The translations under genes and the position numbers were made by a program. The notes beneath the pieces are model-generated. The model made no database searches. It had not been told where the DNA came from and saw nothing but the letters and a program-made list of their open reading frames with translations. Source: Riemerella anatipestifer (GTDB taxonomy: Bacteria > Bacteroidota > Bacteroidia > Flavobacteriales > Weeksellaceae). From it: 64,000 nucleotides of DNA. Positions within the stretch are counted from its first letter, which is position 1. Each line of letters begins with the position of its first letter. Below, in pieces: positions 18,446 to 27,893 of this stretch. The stretch spans positions 124,001 to 188,000 of the forward strand of contig NZ_QXHU01000003.1 of NCBI RefSeq assembly GCF_009663465.1. Reading direction: 5' to 3'.

Positions 18446-19858
18446 TTATTTAGTTCTTCTTTTAAATTTAGCTGAACCTTCTGGTATATCCTGTACAGTT
18501 CTAAATCCAATATAACTTCTAGCAGAGTCCTTTCTCTCCCAATCTCTATAACCAGTCATCAATAGATAGCCTACATCTTTCCAAGAACCTCCTCTTACTG
18601 ATTTTTTGGTATCTCTATAAACTTGATTAGACAGATATGGATTCAGAGTCGAAGAAAACTGGTAAGTTGTATTATTATAAGGAGACTCAGTCCATTCAGA
18701 TACATTTCCCGCCATATCGTAAAGACCAAAATCATTCTTAGGAAAAGATTTTACTGGAGCTGTATAGGTATAGTTACCTTTTTTCTCATTTTCTATATAG
18801 TTACCTCTTTTGGGCTTAAAATTTGCCATATAACATCCTCTATCATCCATCAAATAAGGTCCCCCCCAAGGATAAGTAGCATTTTCCCTACCTCCCCTAG
18901 CAGCATACTCCCATTCTGCTTCTGTAGGCAAACGGAACGCCATCGGAGGTTCTTTTCTCTTCTTAGATTTTTTATTATCGTCTCTCTTAGCTTTTGTTTT
19001 AAAATCACAATAGGCTCTAGCTTGATCCCAAGTTACCCCTACCACTGGATAGTTTTTATAAGCCTTATGCCAAAAATAACCATCGTACAATGGTGTATTA
19101 TAGGCATAATTAAAATCTTTAATCCAAACTGTCGTATCAGGATAAACAGCGATACTCTCCTTTTTAAGATAGTTTGAACTTCTTTTACCATCTTTTACAG
19201 CAGACTCTATATCTTCCCATTGATAAGCATACCTCAACTTTCTAGTATCAATAACTCTCTCCCCATTTATTCTTTCTGCTGGAGGAAGATACATAGACTC
19301 TATAATTTCCGCATATTGAACATCTGGATAATCGGAAGTATTCCATTTTAACGGAACTCCCCAGTCTAATCTTTTAGATTCATCGTAGCCATCTCTGCCT
19401 CCTTTTGACTCCAAATATTCTTGATACGGCGTAGCATTTCCTGTTTTTTTAGAGAGATAAGCATAATCTGATATACCTGTACCATTACCTCCACCTGAAG
19501 TAACATCACCAGCAGCTTCTGCAAGTAAAGTTCTTGCGACAGAATCCCTTACATAGTCTATAAATACTCTATACTGCGCATTGGTAACTTCTGTCTCATC
19601 CATAAAAAAAGATGATACAGTAACCGTTTTTAACGGGGCTTTTTCTGGCATATTAGTATAATCTACATCCGCCATACCCATTACAAAAGATCCTCCAGGA
19701 ATAGCCACCATACCATACGGTCTTTCCGCTATAAATGACTGCGATTTTCCTTTTGGTATAAGTTCTCCTTTAGTAGTAGGCTTACCAGAAGACTTGCTCC
19801 CCCTAGAACACGACACAACCAAAGAGGCTGATAAGAGTACAAAAAATATTTTCTTCAT
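18446..19858 (-). CDS. gldK: Gliding motility / type IX secretion lipoprotein GldK
   Basis: 470 residues. It is a lipoprotein (LSASLVVSCSRGS) with a formylglycine-generating-enzyme-like (FGE-sulfatase) domain: GMVAIPGGSFVMG, DETEVTNAQYRVFIDY, FRLPTEAEWEYAARGG, DMAGNVSEWTE and VRGGSWKD. GldK is the outer-membrane-anchored ring component. It is the first gene of the gldKLMN operon, with a good promoter 81-113 bp upstream. Confidence 0.96.
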   Translation of the reverse strand: MKKIFFVLLSASLVVSCSRGSKSSGKPTTKGELIPKGKSQSFIAERPYGMVAIPGGSFVMGMADVDYTNMPEKAPLKTVTVSSFFMDETEVTNAQYRVFIDYVRDSVARTLLAEAAGDVTSGGGNGTGISDYAYLSKKTGNATPYQEYLESKGGRDGYDESKRLDWGVPLKWNTSDYPDVQYAEIIESMYLPPAERINGERVIDTRKLRYAYQWEDIESAVKDGKRSSNYLKKESIAVYPDTTVWIKDFNYAYNTPLYDGYFWHKAYKNYPVVGVTWDQARAYCDFKTKAKRDDNKKSKKRKEPPMAFRLPTEAEWEYAARGGRENATYPWGGPYLMDDRGCYMANFKPKRGNYIENEKKGNYTYTAPVKSFPKNDFGLYDMAGNVSEWTESPYNNTTYQFSSTLNPYLSNQVYRDTKKSVRGGSWKDVGYLLMTGYRDWERKDSARSYIGFRTVQDIPEGSAKFKRRTK

Positions 19859-19938
19859 CTGATGATGTTTAATTTAATTTTCTAATTTCTAGTTTAAAAC
19901 TTGCTAACAAAAACTTCAAACACTGAAAATTTGATGTG

Positions 19939-19971
19939 CAAAGATAATTATTTTTTTGAATTATTATACAA
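19939..19971 (-). promoter_or_regulatory. Putative gldKLMN promoter
   Basis: Minus strand TATCTTTG (19939-19946), with TTG (19969-19971) 22 bp upstream: a Bacteroidota-type promoter about 80 bp before gldK. Confidence 0.6.
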
Positions 19972-20030
19972 ATGTTAATAACTCAACGAACTTTTCCTAC
20001 AATTATTTTGTAGATATATCAAATAATTCA

Positions 20031-21884
20031 TTATTCTACAGTAACAGATTTTGCTAAGTTTCTAGGCTGATCTACATTAGCTCCTCTATAAACAGCAATA
20101 TAATAAGCCAATAACTGTAATGGCACTGACGCTATAATTGGAGAGAAACATTCTGATGTTTCGGGGATTTCAATTACATAATCCGACATAGAAGCCACCT
20201 GTTCATCACCATTAGTTACTACAGCTAGTACTTTACCTTTTCTGGCTTTAATTTCCTGTACATTACTCACCACTTTATCGTAATGTTTATTTTTAGGCGC
20301 AATTACAACAATAGGCATATTCTCATCAATGAGTGCAATAGGACCATGCTTCATTTCTGCTGCAGGGTAACCCTCCGCATGAATGTAAGAAATTTCCTTT
20401 AACTTCAATGCTCCCTCTAGAGCTGCAGGAAAATTGTATCCTCTACCAAGATATAAGAAATTTGTTGATTCTACAAAATCGTGTGCTATCTTCTTCACAT
20501 AATCGTGAGTAGAAGCCAACACTTCCTCTACTTTTTTAGGAATAGTATCTAATTCTGTAATCAGTTTCATAAATTCTTGATTACTTAGATTTCCATTGTG
20601 TTTACCTAATTTGAGCGCCATCATTGTTAAAATGGTAAGTTGTGCAGTAAACGCCTTAGTGGAAGCCACTCCTATCTCTGGTCCAGCGTGAGTATAAGAC
20701 CCTGCATCTGAAAAACGAGCAATAGAAGAATCTACCACATTACAAATACCATAAACAAATGCTCCTTTTTCTCTCGCCATTTTGATAGCTGCCATTGTAT
20801 CAGCTGTTTCTCCTGACTGAGAAATCGCAATAACTACATCTTTATCTGTTATAATTGGATTTCTATATCTAAATTCAGAGGCATATTCTACTTCTACAGG
20901 TACTCTTGCAAATTCTTCAATTAGGTACTCTCCTATCAATCCTGCATGCCAAGAAGTACCGCACGCAATGATAATGATACGATTAGCATTATTTAACTTC
21001 TCTAAATGATCCCAAATACCAGCCATTTTGATAATGCCTTCATCTACCAAAAGACGACCTCTCATAGTATCGTGAATAGATTTAGGTTGCTCAAAAATTT
21101 CTTTAAGCATAAAGTGCTCATAACCTCCTTTCTCTATCTGTTCTAGATTGAGCTTAAGCTCTTGAATAGCAGGAATTATCTTGGAATTATCCTCTATTTT
21201 TCTAATATCGACACCATTTTCTAAAGATATAGTTGCCATATGACCTTCCTCTAGGTAGATAGCCTCTTTAGTAAACTCTACAAATGGAGAGGCATCTGAT
21301 GCAATAAAATATTCTTTATCTCCTATCCCTATCGCAAGAGGAGAACCCAACCTTGCTACTACTAAAAGACTTGGGTAATCTTTATGCATTACTGTAATTG
21401 CATACGCCCCATAAACCTCATTAAGAGCATAACGAACAGCTTCTGGAAAATCCAATTCTTTATTTTCATCCATAAAATACTGAATAAGATTAACCAAAAC
21501 TTCAGTATCTGTTTCTGAATGAAAAACATAACCTTTAGCTATCAACATAGTTTTAATGGTATCATAGTTTTCTATAATCCCATTATGTACTATAACCACC
21601 TTACCATTATTAGAAACATGAGGATGTGAATTTTTATCACTAGGCACACCATGAGTCGCCCATCTTGTATGCCCCATACCTATGTGTGATGTATTCTCAA
21701 GATTCTTCGATATACTTACTAAATCGGAAACTTTACCTTTAGTTTTTTTAACATCATAAGAGACACCCGAATTTTCTAGCACTATCCCAGCACTGTCGTA
21801 ACCGCGATATTCTAATCTTTTTAGACCGTTAATAACTACTTCATAAGCATCTCTATGCCCTGTATATCCTACTATTCCACACAT
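20031..21884 (-). CDS. glmS: Glutamine--fructose-6-phosphate aminotransferase (isomerizing)
   Basis: 617 residues, usual length. It makes glucosamine-6-phosphate from fructose-6-phosphate and glutamine for cell wall and LPS. The class II glutaminase domain starts with the nucleophile Cys in MCGIVGYTGHRDA, which fixes the start. Two SIS isomerase domains follow (AISQSGETADTMAA, GPEIGVASTKAFTAQ). The C-terminus NLAKSVTVE is the conserved end. It lies 6 bp downstream of the DUF4270 gene. Confidence 0.97.
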   Translation of the reverse strand: MCGIVGYTGHRDAYEVVINGLKRLEYRGYDSAGIVLENSGVSYDVKKTKGKVSDLVSISKNLENTSHIGMGHTRWATHGVPSDKNSHPHVSNNGKVVIVHNGIIENYDTIKTMLIAKGYVFHSETDTEVLVNLIQYFMDENKELDFPEAVRYALNEVYGAYAITVMHKDYPSLLVVARLGSPLAIGIGDKEYFIASDASPFVEFTKEAIYLEEGHMATISLENGVDIRKIEDNSKIIPAIQELKLNLEQIEKGGYEHFMLKEIFEQPKSIHDTMRGRLLVDEGIIKMAGIWDHLEKLNNANRIIIIACGTSWHAGLIGEYLIEEFARVPVEVEYASEFRYRNPIITDKDVVIAISQSGETADTMAAIKMAREKGAFVYGICNVVDSSIARFSDAGSYTHAGPEIGVASTKAFTAQLTILTMMALKLGKHNGNLSNQEFMKLITELDTIPKKVEEVLASTHDYVKKIAHDFVESTNFLYLGRGYNFPAALEGALKLKEISYIHAEGYPAAEMKHGPIALIDENMPIVVIAPKNKHYDKVVSNVQEIKARKGKVLAVVTNGDEQVASMSDYVIEIPETSECFSPIIASVPLQLLAYYIAVYRGANVDQPRNLAKSVTVE

Positions 21885-21890
21885 AATACT

Positions 21891-23396
21891 TTATTTTTTA
21901 GCGTAAATAATATTTAATTTCACTTTATTTTGATCGGTTGTTTTAGAACCAACTAATACTATTCTTTGAGGAGCATAAGCTCTAGTATTATAATTTTGAC
22001 CTAACAAAACTCCTTGTGTACTTTTTAAATAATCTCCTACATTAATTTCTAAGTCTCTATTTTCAGTCTCTTTTTCTATGATATTTTTAAGAGTTTGAGT
22101 AATCGTAATATCATAATAAGCTGGGTTATTTGTCAAATCGTTACCTTTAATAAAATAAAATGACGGCGACAAAGACAATGCTGAAACATCAACTAAAAAA
22201 TCATTTAGATTAGCATACTTAACCAAGAAACTTGATGGTTTAGCGTAAGATTTATTCCAAACACTACTATCTGTATATAATCTAATCTTGGCGGAGAGAA
22301 TACCTATATTCTCATTTTTGTAAAGATTTTTAATTTTCTGTATTTCCGTTGAAGGTATTTTTAAAACTGCACCAGCACCTCCCATACCTTGCAGATAAAG
22401 TCTTTCATCTCCATTAGTTTTATCAACATTAGTCATCGCTGTACTATAAGCAGAAGGTCTATTATAATCTATCTGATTAAAATGAACATTACTTGAACCT
22501 AAATCAAACTGATATACTGAGGAAGTTTTTGTAGTAGTTCCATTAGAGGTCGTATCATAGGTATAATACATCTTAATACTGACATCATTAGGATAAAATT
22601 TCAAAATATAACCGTCATTTTCTACTACAGAAAGTTTTATCCCTTTAATGTGACGGATAAAACTGGCCGCATCTTTCAGTTCTGTAGAGCCTTGTTTATT
22701 TACTATTTTATCTTGAAAATACTGTGCATCAAGAGGTATCCTTATTCCTACAGTTCTAGACAATAATTCTTTATTATCAGCATCGCTTGTAATACTAACT
22801 GAAGATACCTTACCATCAAGTGATACTGTTGCTAAATTAACCCCTAGCGCTACTTTTTGATTAGAGTAATATTTCTTCTCTGTAGAATATAAAAAATCAT
22901 CTACCTCATCCACCTTAAGCGTTAGTGGTTTATTATTACCATACTTCTGTATAGGATAAGTTGTTACTACCTTTTTAGCGGCTACATTACCCATAAAAAC
23001 ATAGTTCTCATCTGTTGATGTAGTTGCAGAGTCTGAAGCATAAATAGGTTTTAACTCTAAAACAACCGAATCTACCTTAGCATTAGTACCAAAGTCTGGA
23101 TTATAGCTAAGTAAACGCAACTGTGTTACATAAGAAGATTTTTGCATTCCGAAGTTATCTTCTGTAAAAGCTCCCAAAGTTGCCTGAGAAATACGAGATG
23201 CGTCAGACTGTATGGTATCATTATTATTGAGGTTATAAGCTATCACATCATAACTTTGTGTTTCACCCGTTGCTGCTCCACTAGCAAAAAACTGTTCACC
23301 AAGATTATTTGCTTCTGACTCACAACTTTGTATCCCCAAACTCCCTAATCCTGCTATAACAAACAGCTTAAAGATTTTTTTTGTTTCTATTATCAT
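21891..23396 (-). CDS. DUF4270 family lipoprotein
   Basis: 501 residues. It has a signal with lipobox near GSLGIQSCESE and a body of beta-rich repeats matching, by recollection, the Bacteroidota DUF4270 family (SRISQATLGAFTEDNFG, AKVDSVVLELKP). It is probably surface or periplasmic, function unknown. The order starch-synthase-like, DUF4270, glmS, divergent from panC, is frequent in flavobacteria, suggesting an envelope role. Confidence 0.82.
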   Translation of the reverse strand: MIIETKKIFKLFVIAGLGSLGIQSCESEANNLGEQFFASGAATGETQSYDVIAYNLNNNDTIQSDASRISQATLGAFTEDNFGMQKSSYVTQLRLLSYNPDFGTNAKVDSVVLELKPIYASDSATTSTDENYVFMGNVAAKKVVTTYPIQKYGNNKPLTLKVDEVDDFLYSTEKKYYSNQKVALGVNLATVSLDGKVSSVSITSDADNKELLSRTVGIRIPLDAQYFQDKIVNKQGSTELKDAASFIRHIKGIKLSVVENDGYILKFYPNDVSIKMYYTYDTTSNGTTTKTSSVYQFDLGSSNVHFNQIDYNRPSAYSTAMTNVDKTNGDERLYLQGMGGAGAVLKIPSTEIQKIKNLYKNENIGILSAKIRLYTDSSVWNKSYAKPSSFLVKYANLNDFLVDVSALSLSPSFYFIKGNDLTNNPAYYDITITQTLKNIIEKETENRDLEINVGDYLKSTQGVLLGQNYNTRAYAPQRIVLVGSKTTDQNKVKLNIIYAKK

Positions 23397-23422
23397 TGAA
23401 TGTATTAAATAAAATCTATTTC

Positions 23423-24196
23423 TTAATATATATCACCTACAGACTCAGGAGTAACATACTCCTTCTTGTCTGAACAAGCTCTAGAAAATATCTTGTCTAA
23501 ATCTTGCTCTAAAAATTCATCTCCTTTCACTACCACATCTACAAGATTCATACCTTCTTCCAAAAAACTATAGAAGCTAGGCTCATCAAACGCTTTAATT
23601 CCTTTTATATTATCAAATTTAAACTTATTTACCACTGTTTTCTTGTCAAAAGCCAAATTTTCCTCATTGTATACAGACAAAATAAACTTAGTATCATCAA
23701 AATAAGAGTCTTTTTTGTAGTAATGCTTAAGGTATACTGGGATAAATGCTGACATCCAACCATTAAGATGAACCACATCGGGCACCCAGTTGAGTTTTTT
23801 AATGGTTTCTATAACGCCTCTTGCGAAAAACATTGCTCTCTCATCATTATCTTCAAAAGGAAGTCCTTCCTCATCTTTATACGCAAATTTTCTTTTAAAA
23901 TAATCTTCGTTATCTATAAAGTAGACCTGCAACCTTTCACCTGGTAAAGATGCTACTTTAATGATTAAAGGTTGGTCTAAATCATTGATAATAATATTCA
24001 TACCTGAAAGCCTAATCACTTCGTGTAACTGGAACTTTCTTTCACTAATATATCCAAAACGAGGCATAAAAACACGCACATCATTCCCCTCTCCATACAT
24101 TTTAAGCGCCATCCTATTTACCGCATCAGACATTGCACTTTCTTCTTGGTAAGGAAACATCTCTGTAGTAACATATAAAATCTTTTTGTCTGGCAT
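23423..24196 (-). CDS. Starch/glycogen synthase-like protein, N-terminal GT5 domain only
   Basis: From the ATG at 24196 (MPDKKILYVTTEMFPYQEES) the protein is 257 residues; the frame is open to 24241. It matches the N-terminal Glyco_transf_5 domain of glycogen synthase (ILYVTTEMFPY, VVHLNGWMSAFIPVYLK). The C-terminal nucleotide-sugar-binding half of a GT-B enzyme (full length about 480) is absent. A stand-alone catalytic role is therefore doubtful, and a glycan-binding or regulatory role is possible. It lies 26 bp upstream of the DUF4270 gene. A TATTTTTG box at 24239-24246 may be its promoter. Confidence 0.75.
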   Translation of the reverse strand: MPDKKILYVTTEMFPYQEESAMSDAVNRMALKMYGEGNDVRVFMPRFGYISERKFQLHEVIRLSGMNIIINDLDQPLIIKVASLPGERLQVYFIDNEDYFKRKFAYKDEEGLPFEDNDERAMFFARGVIETIKKLNWVPDVVHLNGWMSAFIPVYLKHYYKKDSYFDDTKFILSVYNEENLAFDKKTVVNKFKFDNIKGIKAFDEPSFYSFLEEGMNLVDVVVKGDEFLEQDLDKIFSRACSDKKEYVTPESVGDIY

Positions 24197-24308
24197 AATT
24201 CTTATTTTTATCTTCAACTTAAAAGACAGTTGTTTATGCAAAAATACAACTTTTTAAACTAATAACAGTGTATTAACAATTTTTTATAATTTTGGAGAAA
24301 TTTTTCAA

Positions 24309-25157
24309 ATGAAACTATTAGACAGTAGAAAGGAATTAGAAACCTATATCAAGAATATAAAACTAGAGAATAAAACCATTGGATTCGCTCCTACTATGGG
24401 GGCTTTACACAAAGGGCATCTCTCGCTCTACGAAGCTGCTAGACCTGATAACGACATTGTGATTTCTTCTATTTTTGTTAATCCTACGCAGTTTAACAAC
24501 CCTGACGACCTAGAGAAGTACCCAAGAACTTTAGAAGCCGATTTAGAAAAACTTAGAAAATCAAAATTAGTAGATGCTGTATATACACCAAGTATAGAAG
24601 ATATCTACCCCGAAAAATCCGTAGCAAAAAACTACGATTTTGATGGGTTAGAAAATGAAATGGAAGGCAAAATGAGACCAGGTCATTTTGATGGTGTAGG
24701 CACAGTGGTAGAAGAGCTTTTCCGACAGGTACAGCCAAACAACGCTTACTTCGGAGAGAAAGATTTCCAGCAACTTGCCATTATCAGAAAGTTAGTGGAA
24801 AAGAAAAACTTTCCAATCAATATACACGGAGTGCCTATTTACAGAGAAGAAAACGGCTTAGCGATGAGCTCTAGAAATATGCGATTATCCGAAGCTGAAA
24901 GAGAAGATGCCAAAATTATTTACAAAACCCTTTTAAAGGTAAATGATTGGTTTAGAGTTGTTAGTATTCCTGAAATAAAAGAGAGAGTACATTCCATTTT
25001 TGAAAAAGAAAAAAACTTTGATTTAGAATACTTTGTAATTGCTGATGAAAACACTTTAAAAGAAACCGATTTCTTCTATAAAGATTGTTCTTACAGAGCT
25101 TTTATTGTTGTTCATGTAAATCAAGTAAGGCTTATAGACAATATGCATCTAGCCTAA
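24309..25157 (+). CDS. panC: Pantoate--beta-alanine ligase
   Basis: 282 residues, normal. It joins pantoate and beta-alanine using ATP for coenzyme A synthesis. Family motifs: PTMGALHKGHLSL (HIGH-like), FVNPTQFN, GEKDFQQL, and AMSSRNMRLSE (KMSKS-like). It is divergent from the starch-synthase-like gene; TAATTTTG at 24287-24294 may be its promoter. PorP/SprF follows after 18 bp. Confidence 0.96.
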   Translation: MKLLDSRKELETYIKNIKLENKTIGFAPTMGALHKGHLSLYEAARPDNDIVISSIFVNPTQFNNPDDLEKYPRTLEADLEKLRKSKLVDAVYTPSIEDIYPEKSVAKNYDFDGLENEMEGKMRPGHFDGVGTVVEELFRQVQPNNAYFGEKDFQQLAIIRKLVEKKNFPINIHGVPIYREENGLAMSSRNMRLSEAEREDAKIIYKTLLKVNDWFRVVSIPEIKERVHSIFEKEKNFDLEYFVIADENTLKETDFFYKDCSYRAFIVVHVNQVRLIDNMHLA

Positions 25158-25175
25158 TTACCAAACAATCAAGCT

Positions 25176-26123
25176 ATGTATAAAAAGATTTTGTTTACCA
25201 TTTCTATTTTTATCACTATTATTTCCTATGCACAGGAGACGCTTCCGTATTACCAACAATATTTATTAGACGGTAAATATCTCTTTAATCCCGCTCATTT
25301 TGGAGAAACAGACGACATTATAATCAATAGCCATTATCAAAAACAATTCGCCAAGCTAGAACATTCTCCCAACACACAATCTATAGGTGCACGCGCTAAT
25401 GTTACTGATAGACTTGGTGTAGGTGCTTATTTTTTCAGAGACCAAAACGGACCAACCTCTGCCAATGGAATTAGCGTGGGAGCCGCTTATTTTATCCCAA
25501 TAAATGATAATAAAAGAAAAAACCAATTTTCATTTGGTACTAGCATCAATCTTTATAATTCCAATATAGATTTGGCTCTTCTTAATCCAAAAGATTCTAG
25601 CGACCCCTTGATACAAAGCGGTACCAATAGTGTATTTTTAACCTATGCTAACCTTGGTTTACAAGCTACTTATAATGGCTTTTTCGGTAGTTTTTCAGTA
25701 GTGGATATTCCTCTAAGTAAAACCACCTACATTGTTAATGGAATAGAACCTTCTCCCACCAAATTTTTCATCAATACTGGCTATGATTGGGATTTTTCTG
25801 AAAATCTTTCGTTAGAACCCTCAGTTTTAATCAATTTAAACACCAACTCATCTAGAATTATTGACGCTAATTTGTTAGCAAAAATTAAAGACGAAGACAA
25901 TTATTTCGCAGGAGGCATTAGCTACAGAACAGCCAAATCAACATTTGGAAACCAACAACTTAGTTTCTCCCCTCTTATCAAACTTAAATTTAACCAATTT
26001 AGTTTCGGAGCAGCTTATAACATTAACCTCTCTCCTATTGCAGATTATGGTGGCAACAGCTTTATGATTAACTTAGGCTACGCTTTTGAAAATTTTATCA
26101 ACACTAGAGGCTTCCGATATTAA
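25176..26123 (+). CDS. PorP/SprF family type IX secretion membrane protein
   Basis: 315 residues with a signal peptide (LFTISIFITIISYAQ). It has the PorP/SprF hallmark start TLPYYQQYLLDGKYLFNPAHFG, GVGAYFFRDQNGPTS, and alternating beta-barrel strands ending in an outer-membrane-like C-terminus. Members anchor type IX motor or substrate components at the outer membrane. No linked SprE/PorE gene is seen here, so it may be one of several paralogues. Confidence 0.88.
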   Translation: MYKKILFTISIFITIISYAQETLPYYQQYLLDGKYLFNPAHFGETDDIIINSHYQKQFAKLEHSPNTQSIGARANVTDRLGVGAYFFRDQNGPTSANGISVGAAYFIPINDNKRKNQFSFGTSINLYNSNIDLALLNPKDSSDPLIQSGTNSVFLTYANLGLQATYNGFFGSFSVVDIPLSKTTYIVNGIEPSPTKFFINTGYDWDFSENLSLEPSVLINLNTNSSRIIDANLLAKIKDEDNYFAGGISYRTAKSTFGNQQLSFSPLIKLKFNQFSFGAAYNINLSPIADYGGNSFMINLGYAFENFINTRGFRY

Positions 26124-26143
26124 ACATTAAAAATCATCTATCT

Positions 26144-27265
26144 TTGATATACTTACACATTCCGTTTTGCAAGCAAAAATGCAGTTATTGTAACTTTCAC
26201 TTTTCCACTTCGTTGAAATTGAAAGACGATATGCTTTTAGCTCTAAAAAAAGAGTTATACCTAAGACAACACGAGTTAGAAAACAAAAATCTACCATCAT
26301 TATATTTTGGTGGCGGCACACCTTCTATCCTTAGCGTAGATGAAATACAAAGACTTATAGACGAGGTATTGAGATATTTTACATTTAATTCTGACATAGA
26401 AATCACCTTAGAAGCAAACCCCGATGATTTAAACCAATCCTTCTTAAAGGCTCTTTCTAACACGCCTATCAACAGGTTAAGCATTGGCACTCAAAGTTTT
26501 TTTGAAGAAGATTTAAAACTTATGAACAGAGCCCATAGTGCTTCCGAAGCGGAAGGCTCTATAAAAAGAGCCCAAGACACAGGTTTTGAAAACATTAGTA
26601 TAGATTTAATCTATGGCTCGCCAGCTTCCAACCATTCTCTTTGGAAAGAAAGTTTACAAAAAAGTATAGAACTTCAAGTGCCACATATCTCATCTTATGC
26701 CCTTACCGTAGAACCCAAAACTGCTCTACAAAAGTGGATTGAACAGAAAAAAATCAATGCTCCAAAGGAAGAAGAACAGCTTATTGCTTTTCAATACCTT
26801 GCAGAAACACTTAAAGCAAATGGATTTGAACATTACGAAATTTCTAATTTCTCCAAACCAAACTATCACTCTAGGCATAATACCGCTTATTGGAAAGGCT
26901 TACCTTATTTAGGTATAGGACCATCAGCTCACTCCTACGACGGACAAAAACAACGCAGTTGGAATATCGCTAATAATAGTTTATATATCAAAAGTTTAGT
27001 AGAAAACTCACTCCCAAAAGAAACGGAAATTTTATCAGAAAAAGAACAATTTAACGAACTCATTATGATAGGTCTTCGTACCAAATGGGGTGTTGAGTAC
27101 AATATCATCAGTCAATTTTCGGAAGAAATACTAAAGCCATTCCAAAAAAGCCTAGGAACCAAACTAAGTTTAAGAGTATTAAAATTAGAAGAAAATCAGC
27201 TTTTTATACCAGAAGAACATTGGTTTATGGCAGATGGCATTATTTCTGATTTGTTTGTTGTCTGA
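26144..27265 (+). CDS. hemW: Radical SAM protein HemW (heme chaperone)
   Basis: 373 residues. The [4Fe-4S]-binding CxxxCxxC motif CKQKCSYC sits right after IYLHIPF, followed by YFGGGTPSIL, NRLSIGTQSF and YEISNFSKPNYHSRHN, as in HemW/HemN proteins. It probably inserts heme into target proteins rather than acting as an oxidase. No in-frame ATG lies between the upstream stop and the conserved N-terminus, so the start is the TTG at 26144. This is 20 bp after the porP/sprF stop. Confidence 0.9.
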   Translation: MIYLHIPFCKQKCSYCNFHFSTSLKLKDDMLLALKKELYLRQHELENKNLPSLYFGGGTPSILSVDEIQRLIDEVLRYFTFNSDIEITLEANPDDLNQSFLKALSNTPINRLSIGTQSFFEEDLKLMNRAHSASEAEGSIKRAQDTGFENISIDLIYGSPASNHSLWKESLQKSIELQVPHISSYALTVEPKTALQKWIEQKKINAPKEEEQLIAFQYLAETLKANGFEHYEISNFSKPNYHSRHNTAYWKGLPYLGIGPSAHSYDGQKQRSWNIANNSLYIKSLVENSLPKETEILSEKEQFNELIMIGLRTKWGVEYNIISQFSEEILKPFQKSLGTKLSLRVLKLEENQLFIPEEHWFMADGIISDLFVV

Positions 27266-27299
27266 TTTATCTATTTTTGTTTTTAAAAACCCAAACACA

Positions 27300-27800
27300 A
27301 TGAAAAGAGTTATTATATTACTACTAACAGGACTTTCCCTTATCTCTTGCCAAACTCAATACGGCATAAACGAAGATAAAGTACAAAGTTACATGGATAA
27401 AAATGAGTTTACCATAATGGCAAAAAGGGCACTTCCTAATAATTACGATGTTATCAATATAGCACAATCGTTCCCTACCGTTGGAAGCCGAATGTTTGAG
27501 CTAGATTATGGCTATGCTGTTACTCTAAAAAAAGACAGCCTATCCGTTAATCTCCCTTACTTTGGCAGAATGTTTAATGCTAGTCTAAACCCTTCTAAAA
27601 ACAGTTTCAATACAGAAACAAAAGATTTCAAATTCTCCAAAAATAAAACTAAAAAAGGATATACCTATCATTTTAGTCTTTCTCACCCTGAAAATGTAAG
27701 TGATATATACATTGATATTTTTAAAAACGGAAAAGCCTACATTTCTATCAATAGTAGAGACAGGCAGCCTATTTCCTACGACGGCTACCTAGTGGAATAA
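27300..27800 (+). CDS. Small hypothetical lipoprotein
   Basis: 166 residues from the ATG at 27300 (KRVIILLLTGLSLISCQTQ, lipobox Cys about residue 17). The longer open frame from 27234 overlaps hemW and would spoil the signal. The rest is a beta-rich domain of unknown function; family members are common in flavobacteria beside hemW, by recollection (called DUF4251-like, uncertain). It is probably periplasmic or surface exposed and cotranscribed with hemW. Confidence 0.75.
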   Translation: MKRVIILLLTGLSLISCQTQYGINEDKVQSYMDKNEFTIMAKRALPNNYDVINIAQSFPTVGSRMFELDYGYAVTLKKDSLSVNLPYFGRMFNASLNPSKNSFNTETKDFKFSKNKTKKGYTYHFSLSHPENVSDIYIDIFKNGKAYISINSRDRQPISYDGYLVE

Positions 27801-27863
27801 CCTTGAAACAATTATAATTGAACCATTATACAAGCTAATCTTTTAAGTTTAGTAGGAAAACCT

Positions 27864-27871
27864 TATTTTTG
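27864..27871 (+). promoter_or_regulatory. Putative pheS -7 box
   Basis: TATTTTTG, 22 bp before the pheS start; no strong TTG at the expected distance. Confidence 0.4.
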
Positions 27872-27893
27872 CACCCAAATTAGAAAACGAAGA

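Noticed and set aside
18623-19177. 184-residue plus-strand ORF over gldK
   Set aside because: Antisense shadow of gldK with no recognisable domain.
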